64,000 nucleotides of DNA from CAZTGZ01 sp964613385 (GTDB lineage Bacteria > Bacteroidota > Bacteroidia > NS11-12g > UBA9320): positions 10,169-74,168 of the forward strand of contig CAZTGZ010000013.1 of assembly GCA_964613385.1 (NCBI GenBank), written 5' to 3'. This document shows, piece by piece, positions 1-8,375 of this stretch. The position numbers and the translations under genes are program-made. Every line of letters starts with the position of its first letter. Within the stretch, counting starts at the first letter, position 1. The notes beneath the pieces are model-generated. The model searched no databases. It saw only the letters and a program-made list of their open reading frames with translations, and was not told the DNA's origin.

Positions 1-2022
1 TTTTTGGATGCTGTATCTGGTGCTCAGCGAAAATCCGGACTTCAATTTGCACTCCGCATTAATATTTCCGCCCATCACCTTGGTATACGAAGAGTTCTGA
101 ATGGCGTAAATTCTGCTCATCTGTCCATCGTACACTATACTATCCTGGCCGTTAACGCTATAGGGCCTGCGCACCATTCCCTGATTTAAACGGGTATAGT
201 AGGCATTGATGTCGATACGGAGGATCTGGCTGAAAGATCTGGAGATATTTAGCTCGCCATTCATGGCAAATTCAGCTTTTAAATCCGGATTGGGCAAAAT
301 GACTTCACCCGGTTGAAAATCGAAGAATTTCCCCATATCATCAACATTGGGAGCCCTGAATCCGGTCGAGAAATGCGTTGAAATTACCCAGGTTTCAGTA
401 GGTCGGCAAACAGCTCCAATATTGCCCGTCAATGCTCCTTTCTGAACTTCCACCTTCGCATAATCAAAGGGAAAAAAGTCCTTATTCTCACTAAAATCTG
501 CCATCAGCCCGTAGTAAGAATATCTCACCCCTGCCTCCAGCGACCATTTGGAATTCAATTGATAATGATCTGAGCCATAAACGGCGTAGCTGTACCAGGC
601 GGATTGCGGATAGCGATCAGGAACGGGAATGTCAGCCCCGGTTTGAATGTTGACAGCTTTCCCATCTGAAAACACCTCATTCAACACCGCCTCCAAACCA
701 TATCCATATTTGTGTTTTCCTCTTCTCAAATTCCAATCCACATTCAGCGCATAGGCTTCCACCACCTCCTTTTGCTCCCGGAGTCTGTAGCGTTGGCCAC
801 CACTAAAATTCCGGTCTATCCTGCTTTCTTCAAAATGCTGATTCGACAACGAAATCCTCATCCGATCATACCAGGCATTTCCCTTCCCACTTTCAACGGT
901 TAAATGCCCCATACGCCAGATTTGAGGTCCGTAATTCCAAACCGCCGATCTCGGATTTCCATTGTTCCATTCAATCAATCTGTCATATCTCGCATAGGGT
1001 GATGTTTCCGACAAATGGTAGTTCAGTTGCCATTTCCAGCCTCTTTTGCCCTGATAGAGTACCTTCTGCATCAGGTTCATCTGGTCATATCCCGAAGGTC
1101 GTTGTACCCTGGCATCATCATTGGTTACCACTCTGTCAGCACTGTCCATCCGCATAACATACCATGGCCTTAAATAATCCTCCGGACCATGCGAGCCCAT
1201 TCTCAGATCGCCGTAATTGGAATATGTCAAGCTGGTAAGTGAAGCCCAGTCTTTACCACCGAAATTCAGGTGTATATGCGCGGTCTGTTCTTCGTTGGCA
1301 CTGCTCATCCTCATGGTTGCGCTACCCTTTCGCACACCGGGTTGGGGATCCAGGGTTGAGAAGTACATTACCCCACCGATGGCGTCGCTGCCATACATTA
1401 CGGAGCCTGGACCAAATAGAACCTCAGAACTTTGGATAGAAAAAGGATCCAAAGAAATAACCTGCTGCAAATTCCCCGCCCGAAATATGGCATTGTTCAT
1501 TCTCACTCCATCCACCGAATACAAAAGCCTGTTGGTAGCAAAACCTCTGATCATGGGACTACCACCACCTTGCTGACTTTTTTGGATAAAAACTTCACCT
1601 GTTAAAGAAAGTAAATCAGCCGCAGTTTGAGGTTGGTAAAACGAAATTTGTTCCGAACGCATTTTATTTAAATGGATGGAACTGGAATTTCTGGGCTGCA
1701 ACCACCGCGTTGCTGAAACCGTATGCTCACCCAAATCCCAGGGCTTTGGAGACAACAGAATTTGAAAACCCAATTGCTGTAAATCTTCCTGGCGGATGGA
1801 TTTTCTGTAATATCCAATGGCGAAAATCTCTACATCACCCTTGGTCTCCGGCGGCAAATACGCTTTTCCCGCGTCGTCGGTATATGATACCTTTTTGGAT
1901 AACTTGTCAGAGAGCATAACATTGGAGACAGGTTTTCCGGTGATGGAATCCTTCACCCAGATTTCCTGAGCCATAACAGAACCACCCAGGCATAACCATG
2001 CCATGTATAAATATTTTTTCAT
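1..2022 (-). CDS. TonB-dependent receptor, hemin/siderophore type (3' end beyond window)
   Basis: Outer-membrane beta-barrel receptor that imports a metal complex using TonB energy. The frame is open for 674 codons from the ATG at 2022 to the window edge, so the C-terminal barrel strands are missing. It starts with a signal peptide (MKKYLYMAWLCLGGSVMAQ), followed by a carboxypeptidase-regulatory-like domain (about residues 20-100) and then the plug. The plug carries SPMIRGFATNRLLYSVDG, RMNNAIFRAGNLQ and EVLFGPGSVMYGSDAIGG, which closely match hemin/haemoglobin receptors of the HmuR type. Barrel-like Tyr/Trp-rich strands follow. The substrate (haem, siderophore or other metal) is an inference from plug similarity. 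A small membrane-anchored gene lies 74 nt upstream on the same strand and may be co-transcribed. Confidence 0.9.
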   Translation of the reverse strand, partial: MKKYLYMAWLCLGGSVMAQEIWVKDSITGKPVSNVMLSDKLSKKVSYTDDAGKAYLPPETKGDVEIFAIGYYRKSIRQEDLQQLGFQILLSPKPWDLGEHTVSATRWLQPRNSSSIHLNKMRSEQISFYQPQTAADLLSLTGEVFIQKSQQGGGSPMIRGFATNRLLYSVDGVRMNNAIFRAGNLQQVISLDPFSIQSSEVLFGPGSVMYGSDAIGGVMYFSTLDPQPGVRKGSATMRMSSANEEQTAHIHLNFGGKDWASLTSLTYSNYGDLRMGSHGPEDYLRPWYVMRMDSADRVVTNDDARVQRPSGYDQMNLMQKVLYQGKRGWKWQLNYHLSETSPYARYDRLIEWNNGNPRSAVWNYGPQIWRMGHLTVESGKGNAWYDRMRISLSNQHFEESRIDRNFSGGQRYRLREQKEVVEAYALNVDWNLRRGKHKYGYGLEAVLNEVFSDGKAVNIQTGADIPVPDRYPQSAWYSYAVYGSDHYQLNSKWSLEAGVRYSYYGLMADFSENKDFFPFDYAKVEVQKGALTGNIGAVCRPTETWVISTHFSTGFRAPNVDDMGKFFDFQPGEVILPNPDLKAEFAMNGELNISRSFSQILRIDINAYYTRLNQGMVRRPYSVNGQDSIVYDGQMSRIYAIQNSSYTKVMGGNINAECKLKSGFSLSTRYSIQK

Positions 2023-2096
2023 AATTTTATATTGAATTAAATAAACTATTAAATAAAGATTCTGAATTGTCAAATTCAGCTTGCTCATAAGTTTAT

Positions 2097-2627
2097 TTAT
2101 TCCGGTGGCTGAAGGGAAACACGCAAAAACACCATCGCTATGCGTTTTTGAAGATAGGCTGACCATCTATCCGGTAATTGATTTTCATGTGCCGGACAGC
2201 TTAAAAATGGTATGACCTCATAACAGGCTTTCAGGAGATTTTGGATGAGCAGACTTTTTCCCTTTTCGAGTGGTTGTCCACCGGCAAAATCGTTCAGAAA
2301 GCTCTGGAACTTTCGGTAGAGGGTACTTTCCTTGGCATCCGGCCAAACAGTATAAACCGTTCCGGATGAATTCGATTGTACGCTGATGATATCATACATA
2401 TGGCCCCTGAATCTGAACTCCTTGCTATGTTTCCACTCCAATTCCCTCTCAGATTCCCGGGTTATCTGAAGCTGAATGAATTCTCTATTAGATACACCTG
2501 AAAGAAATTTGGACCTGGCTTCTTTTTTAGCCAGCCGCCTGGCATGGTCAAACCCCGCCTTGTACAAGACAGGTGGCGCCACCAGGGTAAGAATCAATAT
2601 GCAGGCTATGAGCTTTTGAATATTCAA
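2097..2627 (-). CDS. Small membrane-anchored protein, function unknown
   Basis: 176 codons. One N-terminal hydrophobic segment (about residues 4-22) suggests a signal anchor or signal peptide; the rest is soluble and basic/acidic mixed, with two late cysteines (ACYE and SCPAHE). I do not recognise the family. It precedes the TonB-dependent receptor on the same strand, so it may be an accessory of that transport locus. The start is doubtful. The only upstream start codon in frame is a TTG at 2627-2625, and that TTG is itself the end of a TAATTTTG -7 promoter-like element (2632-2625). Translation may therefore begin later, at a non-ATG codon. Confidence 0.6.
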   Translation of the reverse strand: MNIQKLIACILILTLVAPPVLYKAGFDHARRLAKKEARSKFLSGVSNREFIQLQITRESERELEWKHSKEFRFRGHMYDIISVQSNSSGTVYTVWPDAKESTLYRKFQSFLNDFAGGQPLEKGKSLLIQNLLKACYEVIPFLSCPAHENQLPDRWSAYLQKRIAMVFLRVSLQPPE

Positions 2628-2854
2628 AATTATAAAATATTGTCGTTGAGTTGATGGGTTACCGAATAAATCCGGTGCCCATTCCTATGATAATAATCTC
2701 AGAACGAACCTCAAATCATTTGAATTCAATTTTTTGCTTTAACCACGCATAAATGCCTTGTTCAATTTTGAATCAAAAGAATGGTAGTGGTCCCATGAGA
2801 TCAGCAAACAAATAACATCCGCCGCATGACGAACTGCTTCTTTCATCATTTTGG

Positions 2855-2885
2855 TTGACAATCGGCAATAATAATCTTATCTTTG
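2855..2885 (+). promoter_or_regulatory. Promoter of the tRNA-Met gene
   Basis: TTG at 2855-2857 (in TTGACA) is followed by 20 nt and then TATCTTTG at 2878-2885. This fits the Bacteroidota housekeeping promoter (-33 TTG/TTTG, about 19-21 nt, -7 TAnnTTTG). The start of transcription would fall near 2889, about 14 nt before the mature tRNA. Confidence 0.7.
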
Positions 2886-2902
2886 CAGCCATTTTAACAA
2901 AA

Positions 2903-2976
2903 GGCGGGGTAGCTCAGATGGTTAGAGCGTAGGATTCATAACCCTAAGGTCGGCGGTTCGATCCCGCTCCCCGCTA
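2903..2976 (+). tRNA. tRNA-Met (CAU), elongator type
   Basis: A full cloverleaf can be folded. The acceptor stem is GGCGGGG with CCCCGCT (a G-U pair at 1-72). The D arm is GCTC...GAGC, and the anticodon loop TTCATAA gives CAU. The T arm is GGCGG-TTCGATC-CCGCT and the discriminator base is A at 2976. The 3' CCA is not encoded. The 1-72 pair is not the C-A mismatch of initiator tRNA, so this is elongator Met; tRNA-Ile2, whose CAU is modified to lysidine, is the less likely alternative. The anticodon stem has an A-C mismatch at 31-39. Confidence 0.93.
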
Positions 2977-3103
2977 CAAAAGTTCTCATACTTAAAGATA
3001 TTCAACGACCCTAAGTATCTTCCATTTCCATTGTATTTAATATCCATGTCTCGCTTCAATCACCTGAATAGGTTCTTCCTTTAACCTGTTGAATAACAGC
3101 CTT

Positions 3104-3802
3104 ATGTTGGAAATATTCAGTCTCAAAGGATTTCAATTACAGCACGGAAATTCAAGCCAGAAAATTGGAACCGACGCCTTGCTTCTGGGGGCATTGGCGC
3201 GAAATTCCGGCACCCAAATACTCGATGTAGGCTGCGGCTGCGGTATCATTGGATGCATGATGGCTCAAAGATTTCCGGAGGCAACAGTTCATCTCATCGA
3301 TTCTGATACCCTCAGCATAGCGGAGACCAGACAGAATATCCGTTCTGTCCCTTTTTCCGGGCGATTGCGGGCATACACATCCCGATTTCAGGACTTTATT
3401 CCGGTGATGCCAATAGATGCAGTGGTCTGCAACCCGCCTTACTTTCAAAACAACCTGTTGTCGCCTGATCCCCGGAAATCAGCCGCTCGTCATAATGTAG
3501 ACTTCAACATCCGTGAGTTATTTGCTAAAATGAGCGAAATCGGAAGCCCTCAACTCATTGTAAATCTGGTGATTCCCTACGACCTGAAGGCCTATTGCAT
3601 CGAATGTGCATTTTATGCGCATTTACATCCTTTTTACATCATGGATATCCAGCATAATCCATCCAAACCTATGGTCCGAAGCGTGATCTCCTTTGGCCGG
3701 AAAATGCAGCCCCGCAGAAAAGAGATCCTTTGCATATATAACGGGCAGATTTACAGCCAGGAATACGTGGAACTCATGCAGCCTTATTTGCTGAATATTT
3801 GA
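3104..3802 (+). CDS. yfiC: tRNA1(Val) A37 N6-methyltransferase family protein
   Basis: SAM-dependent methyltransferase of 232 residues. It has the glycine-rich SAM loop LDVGCGCGIIG at about residues 40-50, an acidic motif (LIDSD), and the N6-adenine catalytic motif CNPPYF (N110-Y113). Family members methylate A37 of tRNA-Val(1). The N-terminal FSLKGFQLQHG...KIGTDALLLG is also typical of YfiC/TrmN6. A TTG start at 3089 is possible, but the ATG at 3104 matches the usual start just before the F-x-L-K-x-F motif. It stands alone on the + strand after the tRNA gene. Confidence 0.88.
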   Translation: MLEIFSLKGFQLQHGNSSQKIGTDALLLGALARNSGTQILDVGCGCGIIGCMMAQRFPEATVHLIDSDTLSIAETRQNIRSVPFSGRLRAYTSRFQDFIPVMPIDAVVCNPPYFQNNLLSPDPRKSAARHNVDFNIRELFAKMSEIGSPQLIVNLVIPYDLKAYCIECAFYAHLHPFYIMDIQHNPSKPMVRSVISFGRKMQPRRKEILCIYNGQIYSQEYVELMQPYLLNI

Positions 3803-3828
3803 TTTCTATATTTATAACTATCTTTGCC

Positions 3829-3836
3829 ATAACTGC
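3829..3836 (+). promoter_or_regulatory. -7 promoter element TATCTTTG before the lipoprotein gene
   Basis: TATCTTTG fits the Bacteroidota TAnnTTTG consensus and ends 3 nt before the ATG at 3840 (6 nt before the ATG at 3843), so the transcript would be nearly leaderless. A TTTG lies upstream at 3798-3801, but the 27-nt spacer is longer than usual. Confidence 0.4.
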
Positions 3837-3839
3837 GAC

Positions 3840-4565
3840 ATGATGAAACTTTCAGGCATATTGATGGCTCTTTGTACTTTTTCCTTGCTCCTGCAAAACT
3901 GCAAAGATCCGGAACCGGCGCCCGGAGTTAATTTTAGCGGAAGACTGCTAGTAGATTGTGAACATCCTGAACCGGTTTCCGGTGTGGTGCTGAGTATCTG
4001 GGAAAACACGAGAATCCTGGGTCCCGGTGACACGTTACCTGCGAAATTAATTGGAAACACAACGACCGATGCAGATGGATATTTTGTGTATCGTTATACA
4101 TTCGATTCTGTGCCGATGAGTCTGATTATGAAAGACAAAGATGGCGAAGAAGTGATTCTGGCCAGTGGTGTTTTCGGAATACACAACATCATCAACTCCT
4201 GGAACAATACCGTTGCCGATTTGCTCCGCGACGGAAATATCGCCAAGGGAAAATTCGAAATTACACCGCCCTCTTCCTGGTCATCCGGCGATTCTGTGGT
4301 TATTTCTTTGAGCCATAAACACAAACCGGGTGCTTTTAGTACCACTATGTACCACGGACAAATGCAGTCGGTATTAGTAGAAGGTATCCGGGCATTTAAC
4401 CGGGTAATGGACAATCAAGACAAACTCACCATCCGAGACCGAAAATTCTGTTTTCCTGTAACGGCAACCTGGTATGCTTCCGGCAAGCCCACGGAAAAAA
4501 CTTACCTGATTCCGACACAAACCTGCCAGCCGGATCTGGAACAACTTTTTCACATCGTTTTTTGA
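3840..4565 (+). CDS. Putative lipoprotein with carboxypeptidase-regulatory-like fold
   Basis: 241 residues. The N-terminus is a lipoprotein signal (MMKLSGILMALCTFSLLLQNC) with Cys at 21 and the usual acidic, proline-rich tether (KDPEPAPG). Residues about 30-110 (FSGRLLVDCEHPEPVSGVVLSIWE ... TTTDADGYFVYRYTF, an interrupted pattern) resemble the carboxypeptidase-regulatory / SusC N-domain beta-sandwich, in which a 'DADGYF' turn is characteristic. The remainder is not recognised. Two ATGs lie back to back (3840, 3843). It is followed 7 nt later by a membrane protein gene. Likely surface or periplasmic, function unknown. Confidence 0.75.
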   Translation: MMKLSGILMALCTFSLLLQNCKDPEPAPGVNFSGRLLVDCEHPEPVSGVVLSIWENTRILGPGDTLPAKLIGNTTTDADGYFVYRYTFDSVPMSLIMKDKDGEEVILASGVFGIHNIINSWNNTVADLLRDGNIAKGKFEITPPSSWSSGDSVVISLSHKHKPGAFSTTMYHGQMQSVLVEGIRAFNRVMDNQDKLTIRDRKFCFPVTATWYASGKPTEKTYLIPTQTCQPDLEQLFHIVF

Positions 4566-4572
4566 GGAATCT

Positions 4573-5100
4573 TTGAAAATCTATTTCAACAGAAGAAAAA
4601 TCCTATACACCCTTCTATTGTTTTTTTTATTGGGTTGCATTTGCCTGACTCTTTGTATCTATGGAATGACCCTGCCTGCCGAACCCATGGCGCTGGTCGG
4701 TATTCTGGGGTTATTGCCCATTATTTTATTGTTGGGTTTGCTCATTAAATTCTATCATAGCAGCCAATTCCCGGCCATACAATTCCACGAAAATTCTCTG
4801 TCCATTCAGCATTTCCCCGGATTTGACACAGAAACTGAGTATAGGGAAATCACGGGTGCCGCCATTATCCGTTTTCAGCGAAGTGAGCGCGTGGTGGTTT
4901 ATGTAAAAGATCCGGCCCACTGGATGCAGTCTCAACCAATGGCTTACCAAAGTATCCTGCGCTGGAATGACCGTTTGTTTCAAAGTCCATTGTGCTTGTC
5001 ATTCACTTTCACGGATTCCAATCCGGTTGAAATCATGCAGCTTTTTCAAAAGCATATACCTCATTTGGCGGGGGGTGAGACATTTGAAAACAACCGTTGA
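4573..5100 (+). CDS. Small membrane protein, possibly STM3941-like
   Basis: 175 residues starting at TTG 4573; the first in-frame ATG lies after TM1, which favours the TTG. Two hydrophobic helices (about residues 10-30 and 40-60) are followed by a soluble beta-rich domain of about 110 residues (AIQFHENSLSI ... YREITGAAIIRF). That layout, two N-terminal helices plus a PH-like domain, is seen in the STM3941 family. The match is by layout only, so the name is tentative. It sits 7 nt after the lipoprotein gene and is probably co-transcribed. Confidence 0.65.
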   Translation: MKIYFNRRKILYTLLLFFLLGCICLTLCIYGMTLPAEPMALVGILGLLPIILLLGLLIKFYHSSQFPAIQFHENSLSIQHFPGFDTETEYREITGAAIIRFQRSERVVVYVKDPAHWMQSQPMAYQSILRWNDRLFQSPLCLSFTFTDSNPVEIMQLFQKHIPHLAGGETFENNR

Positions 5101-5227
5101 GTCTGTTGTAGCAATTTTTGGTTCGTAGTTTTCTGCTGAAATTTACGCTCAGTGGTCTAGTCGGAAATTAATTTTACCGTATTCGAGTTCCGAAACTATC
5201 AATTAAACCAACACACATCTATGCGAA

Positions 5228-5752
5228 TCAATTTCCTGCGAAGATTGTACCAAATATACCTACAGCCAGCTCTGCCCAAATAAGAAAGAAAACAGCCAGA
5301 ATAGCGCCAAATAAAACAATTCTATTCGTCATGGATTTCACCTTTCTTAAGACAAGTTCAAATAGCAATCCCACAATAAATAACATGAGGCCCATTATTA
5401 CGAAATCCAGCACACCCCAATCAACTTCTTCACTAAACTGCATGGCAATTAAAGGAATAAATAATATACCAATGGCTGTTGCCATGATAAATCTGAGTCT
5501 CTTATTTTTTTGTAACATATTTATTGATTTTAGATTTGTTAACTGAGTGATATTTCCGATCAAAGCAGGTCTGAACAGTAGCATTACCTCTTTGATAAAT
5601 ATCCACTTTGCATTTCGTCTACCGAATTTCTCCGAATCATTATTGAATCTCTCCAACAAATCTCCTTCAATTTCCTCTTGAAAATCTGGATGACAGAACC
5701 ATCTGAAAAGGTTCAGAAAAAATCTTGGAGGTTTGTTTTCATTGGCTGTCAT
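5228..5752 (-). CDS. Permease-prefix-domain membrane protein (shortened ABC permease partner of PadR)
   Basis: 174 residues. The first about 70 residues (PPRFFLNLFRWFCHPDF, EEIEGDLLERF, WIFIKEVMLLFRP) are the 'permease prefix domain 2' that normally precedes a FtsX/MacB-type ABC permease of about 800 residues. Here it is followed only by three hydrophobic helices, ending in IFAGN, with no MacB periplasmic domain and no FtsX core. The start ATG overlaps the stop of the PadR gene by 1 nt (TAATG), so the two are translationally coupled. It may be an inherited remnant or a working mini-membrane protein; there is no internal stop. Confidence 0.75.
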   Translation of the reverse strand: MTANENKPPRFFLNLFRWFCHPDFQEEIEGDLLERFNNDSEKFGRRNAKWIFIKEVMLLFRPALIGNITQLTNLKSINMLQKNKRLRFIMATAIGILFIPLIAMQFSEEVDWGVLDFVIMGLMLFIVGLLFELVLRKVKSMTNRIVLFGAILAVFFLIWAELAVGIFGTIFAGN

Positions 5753-6084
5753 TATGAAAACTTTAATTCGATTTGTGGAATAGCATTAAAAAGTGAAACT
5801 CTTTGCTCTTTGTTATCTCTTAATATCTGCTTACCTGTTGAAGTAATTTTATAAAATCTCTTTCTTTTGCCGCCTCTAACCTTGGTTGCCTCACCAAATT
5901 CTGATTTCAATAGTCCCTTTTCTTCCAGTCTTTTTAACACTGTTTGGAGAGCCCCTAAACTCACATTTCTTTGTATTCTGCTTTGAATCTCATCTATGAT
6001 ACTTATCCCATAAGCTTTTCCGTCAAGGATAGCCACTGTGAGCAGAACAATTTCTTCAAATTCGCCTAAATGATATTGACTCAT
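5752..6084 (-). CDS. PadR-family transcriptional regulator
   Basis: 110 residues, a normal length for short PadR proteins. The winged helix is clear: LGEFEEIVLLTVAIL, AYGISIIDEI, SLGALQTVLKRLEEKGLL, and the wing KRKRFYKITSTGKQIL. PadR proteins bind palindromic DNA and usually repress their own operon together with a neighbouring transporter. Two ACTACA-type repeats lie upstream (6098-6142). The gene is translationally coupled to the downstream permease-prefix membrane protein. Confidence 0.92.
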   Translation of the reverse strand: MSQYHLGEFEEIVLLTVAILDGKAYGISIIDEIQSRIQRNVSLGALQTVLKRLEEKGLLKSEFGEATKVRGGKRKRFYKITSTGKQILRDNKEQRVSLFNAIPQIELKFS

Positions 6085-6097
6085 TACCCTTATATTT

Positions 6098-6142
6098 ACT
6101 ACAAATATGGTTATTTATTTTGATATAAACTACATTTGTAGT
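6098..6142 (-). promoter_or_regulatory. Candidate PadR operator (ACTACA palindrome plus extra half-site)
   Basis: ACTACATTTGTAGT at 6129-6142 is an inverted repeat with perfect 6-nt arms (ACTACA / TGTAGT) and a 2-nt centre. A second copy of the half-site, ACTACAAAT, lies at 6098-6106. Both are within 60 nt upstream of the PadR start, where an autoregulatory operator would be expected. The assignment to PadR is an inference from position. Confidence 0.6.
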
Positions 6143-6344
6143 TATTATTCGATTAATTCGTAGATATGTTCTATGGATTCCTTCGTGATACGTGAGAACC
6201 CGCAATATTCATCTTACTTAATTCCAGTTCTGCCTGAAGGAAACAACAGTCGATGGATCATGTTCACCATACGAAACTTCATCCTAAACACATATTGTGA
6301 TCAAAGAACCAATTCAATAAAGCTTCGCAGGTTTAATAAGATAT

Positions 6345-7409
6345 TCAATCCGATAAATGAAAATTATACTTCACAAATGACTCACCATTAAATTGATATA
6401 AAGCTACACCGTCAACTACAAACCAGAGCTCACCGTTATGATCTTTGAAAATTGTCCAAATGGCAAGTCCAGGGAGCCCGTCTTTCAGGGAATAATTCGT
6501 CAGATTCGAGCCATCATACTTCCATACACCGGCATCCATGGTTCCAAACCATAAATGGCCGTTTACGTCTTCGTTTATGGTCCAGGGTCTGGCTAAAGTT
6601 CCTTCTTTTCCGGGCAGTTTCTTTAAAAAATCCGGATTTGACAATCCTTTCGTTTCGGTAAAATTGATGAAGTCGCTTCCATTGAACTTAAACAGTCCGG
6701 CTCCGTTATTACCGGCCCAAATTTGACCAGATCGGTCCTGAAAAAGTGCTCTCACAGCTGCCTTATCCAAACCATCCGTTGCGTAATACTTTAGCGTATG
6801 CCCATCAAAACTACAAACTCCCTTTTCTTGTGTACCAAACCAGATTGTCCCAGAGCGATCCAACAAAGTGGAATATACACTGTAAGGTCTTTTCCTATCG
6901 TAGGCAGACGGTCTGCATGTATCAGGATGGATAGTGAATCTGGTAAATGTTTTACCGTCATAATGACATAATCCAAGTTGCGTCCCAAAGATAAGGCAGC
7001 CTTCTTTTGGGGTAAATTTTCCGAATGTTGCATTTTCGATAATACCTGTATAATCCGTAAAGGAAACTCCGTTAAAACTGCAAACGCCATCTCTTGTAGT
7101 AAACCATAAAATATCATTCACATCTTGCTCAATTTTCAGAACATAATTGCTCAACAAGCCGTGTTCTTCGGTCAAATGAACCAGCTTTTTTCCGTCGTAT
7201 CTATAAACCCCATCTCCATTGCAAGCGTACCAAAAATGACCGCTCTTATCCTGAAATATGCAGCCGATATTCGTTCCAAGATTTGTGGCAGAATCTCCAA
7301 AGAAGGAAGAGTCTGAAGGTGTTCCGACCGGAATTACATTTTGTGCCTGGCAACATATCATCAAAACGAACACGATAAAATTCAGTACTGTCTTACAAAG
7401 CATTTGCAT
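6345..7409 (-). CDS. Two-component-regulator-type propeller (Reg_prop) protein, secreted
   Basis: Built of repeated propeller strands of about 40-50 residues with the pattern 'QDKSGHFWYACNGDGVYRYDG', as in the sensor domains of Bacteroidota hybrid two-component systems (Reg_prop repeats; e.g. DRSGTIWFGTQEKGVCSFDG, DRSGQIWAGNNGAGLFKFNG). Here there is only the propeller (about seven repeats) and no Y_Y_Y, kinase or DNA-binding domain. An ATG at 7409 gives a compact signal sequence (MQMLCKTVLNFIVFVLMICC) ending in cysteines, so it may be a lipoprotein; ATGs at 7433 and 7472 are alternatives. It stands alone in a relatively AT-rich stretch. Likely periplasmic or exported. Confidence 0.78.
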   Translation of the reverse strand: MQMLCKTVLNFIVFVLMICCQAQNVIPVGTPSDSSFFGDSATNLGTNIGCIFQDKSGHFWYACNGDGVYRYDGKKLVHLTEEHGLLSNYVLKIEQDVNDILWFTTRDGVCSFNGVSFTDYTGIIENATFGKFTPKEGCLIFGTQLGLCHYDGKTFTRFTIHPDTCRPSAYDRKRPYSVYSTLLDRSGTIWFGTQEKGVCSFDGHTLKYYATDGLDKAAVRALFQDRSGQIWAGNNGAGLFKFNGSDFINFTETKGLSNPDFLKKLPGKEGTLARPWTINEDVNGHLWFGTMDAGVWKYDGSNLTNYSLKDGLPGLAIWTIFKDHNGELWFVVDGVALYQFNGESFVKYNFHLSD

Positions 7410-7623
7410 ATAAATTAATGGGTATCTATCCATTGATTTGCCTTTAACTGCCGTTGAGATGGTCATTTCCATTCACATGATTGAAATTACCTCTTTTTCA
7501 AGAGAAGCTCAAATAATTTCGATCACAAAACATTCAATCCATTCTATTTAGACAAGCCCAACCATAGGTCTTCAGCATAAAATAATATTACGGAAATTCC
7601 AACGAACTAATCAACAAACCATA

Positions 7624-8322
7624 TTATTCTTTCAGGAATTTGAAGGTCATTCCATTTTCAAATTTCAAGAAAAACAAACCTTTATCTAAATTCCTGATGT
7701 CAATTGGTTCATTATTGGATATGAGCCCACATAGAATCGTCGAACCCATCATGTTGTAAATGGTGTATTTTTGATCTTCTGTCAAACCTGAAACTTTCAT
7801 CATTGCACTTGAAGGATTTGGCCATAATTTAACTGAAGTTCCCGTCTCAAACACCCGGGTGCTCAGAAACTGATTCGTCGAACGCTTATAGGTAAATCCT
7901 CCGCCTCCCCCTCCATGTTGCCAAAAAGTAAATTTAATATCTATATAAATATCATCTGTGATTAAATGGACCACCAAATCCTGATTGACCAGATTTAATG
8001 GCTGACTTCCGCACAAATCCTCCCACTTTTTGAACACCAGGCTTTCAATACTGGCGGTAGTTCCATAAGCCCATTCTGTAACTGCCGGACTTGATGAATT
8101 GACATAGTTTTCTTCAATGGCTATATTAAAAATTCCCTGCGAATTAGCCCGTGTAAGCCATACATTTTTAGTTATTCTATCCTGATTGGTTTCTATCGTC
8201 CAATCAGCACTGTTTTCTTTGGAAAAAGTCATAGTCGGACCTGTCCAAATCGTTTGTGCGTTTAAATTTCCGATGAGAAATGAACAATAGATCGTGAGTA
8301 TTAATATGCAAATACGTTTCAT
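7624..8322 (-). CDS. Secreted protein with T9SS type A sorting domain
   Basis: 232 residues. Signal peptide MKRICILILTIYCSFLIGNLNAQ, then an unrecognised beta-rich middle that includes a glycine run (HGGGGGGF). The C-terminal about 70 residues form a Por_Secre_tail-type domain (VKLWPNPSS, YTIYNMMGSTIL, IDIRNLDKGLFFLKF). This sorts cargo through the type IX system to the surface or medium. Function of the middle is unknown. About 50 nt separate it from the next upstream gene on the same strand. Confidence 0.85.
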   Translation of the reverse strand: MKRICILILTIYCSFLIGNLNAQTIWTGPTMTFSKENSADWTIETNQDRITKNVWLTRANSQGIFNIAIEENYVNSSSPAVTEWAYGTTASIESLVFKKWEDLCGSQPLNLVNQDLVVHLITDDIYIDIKFTFWQHGGGGGGFTYKRSTNQFLSTRVFETGTSVKLWPNPSSAMMKVSGLTEDQKYTIYNMMGSTILCGLISNNEPIDIRNLDKGLFFLKFENGMTFKFLKE

Positions 8323-8375
8323 CTATCCGACAATGATGTGATTTAGTTTAATGTTCAATATAAAATCATAGTCCT

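Noticed and set aside
6173..6391. 72-residue + strand frame near the propeller gene
   Set aside because: Its end overlaps the propeller gene antisense; no homology-like features or promoter; likely chance.
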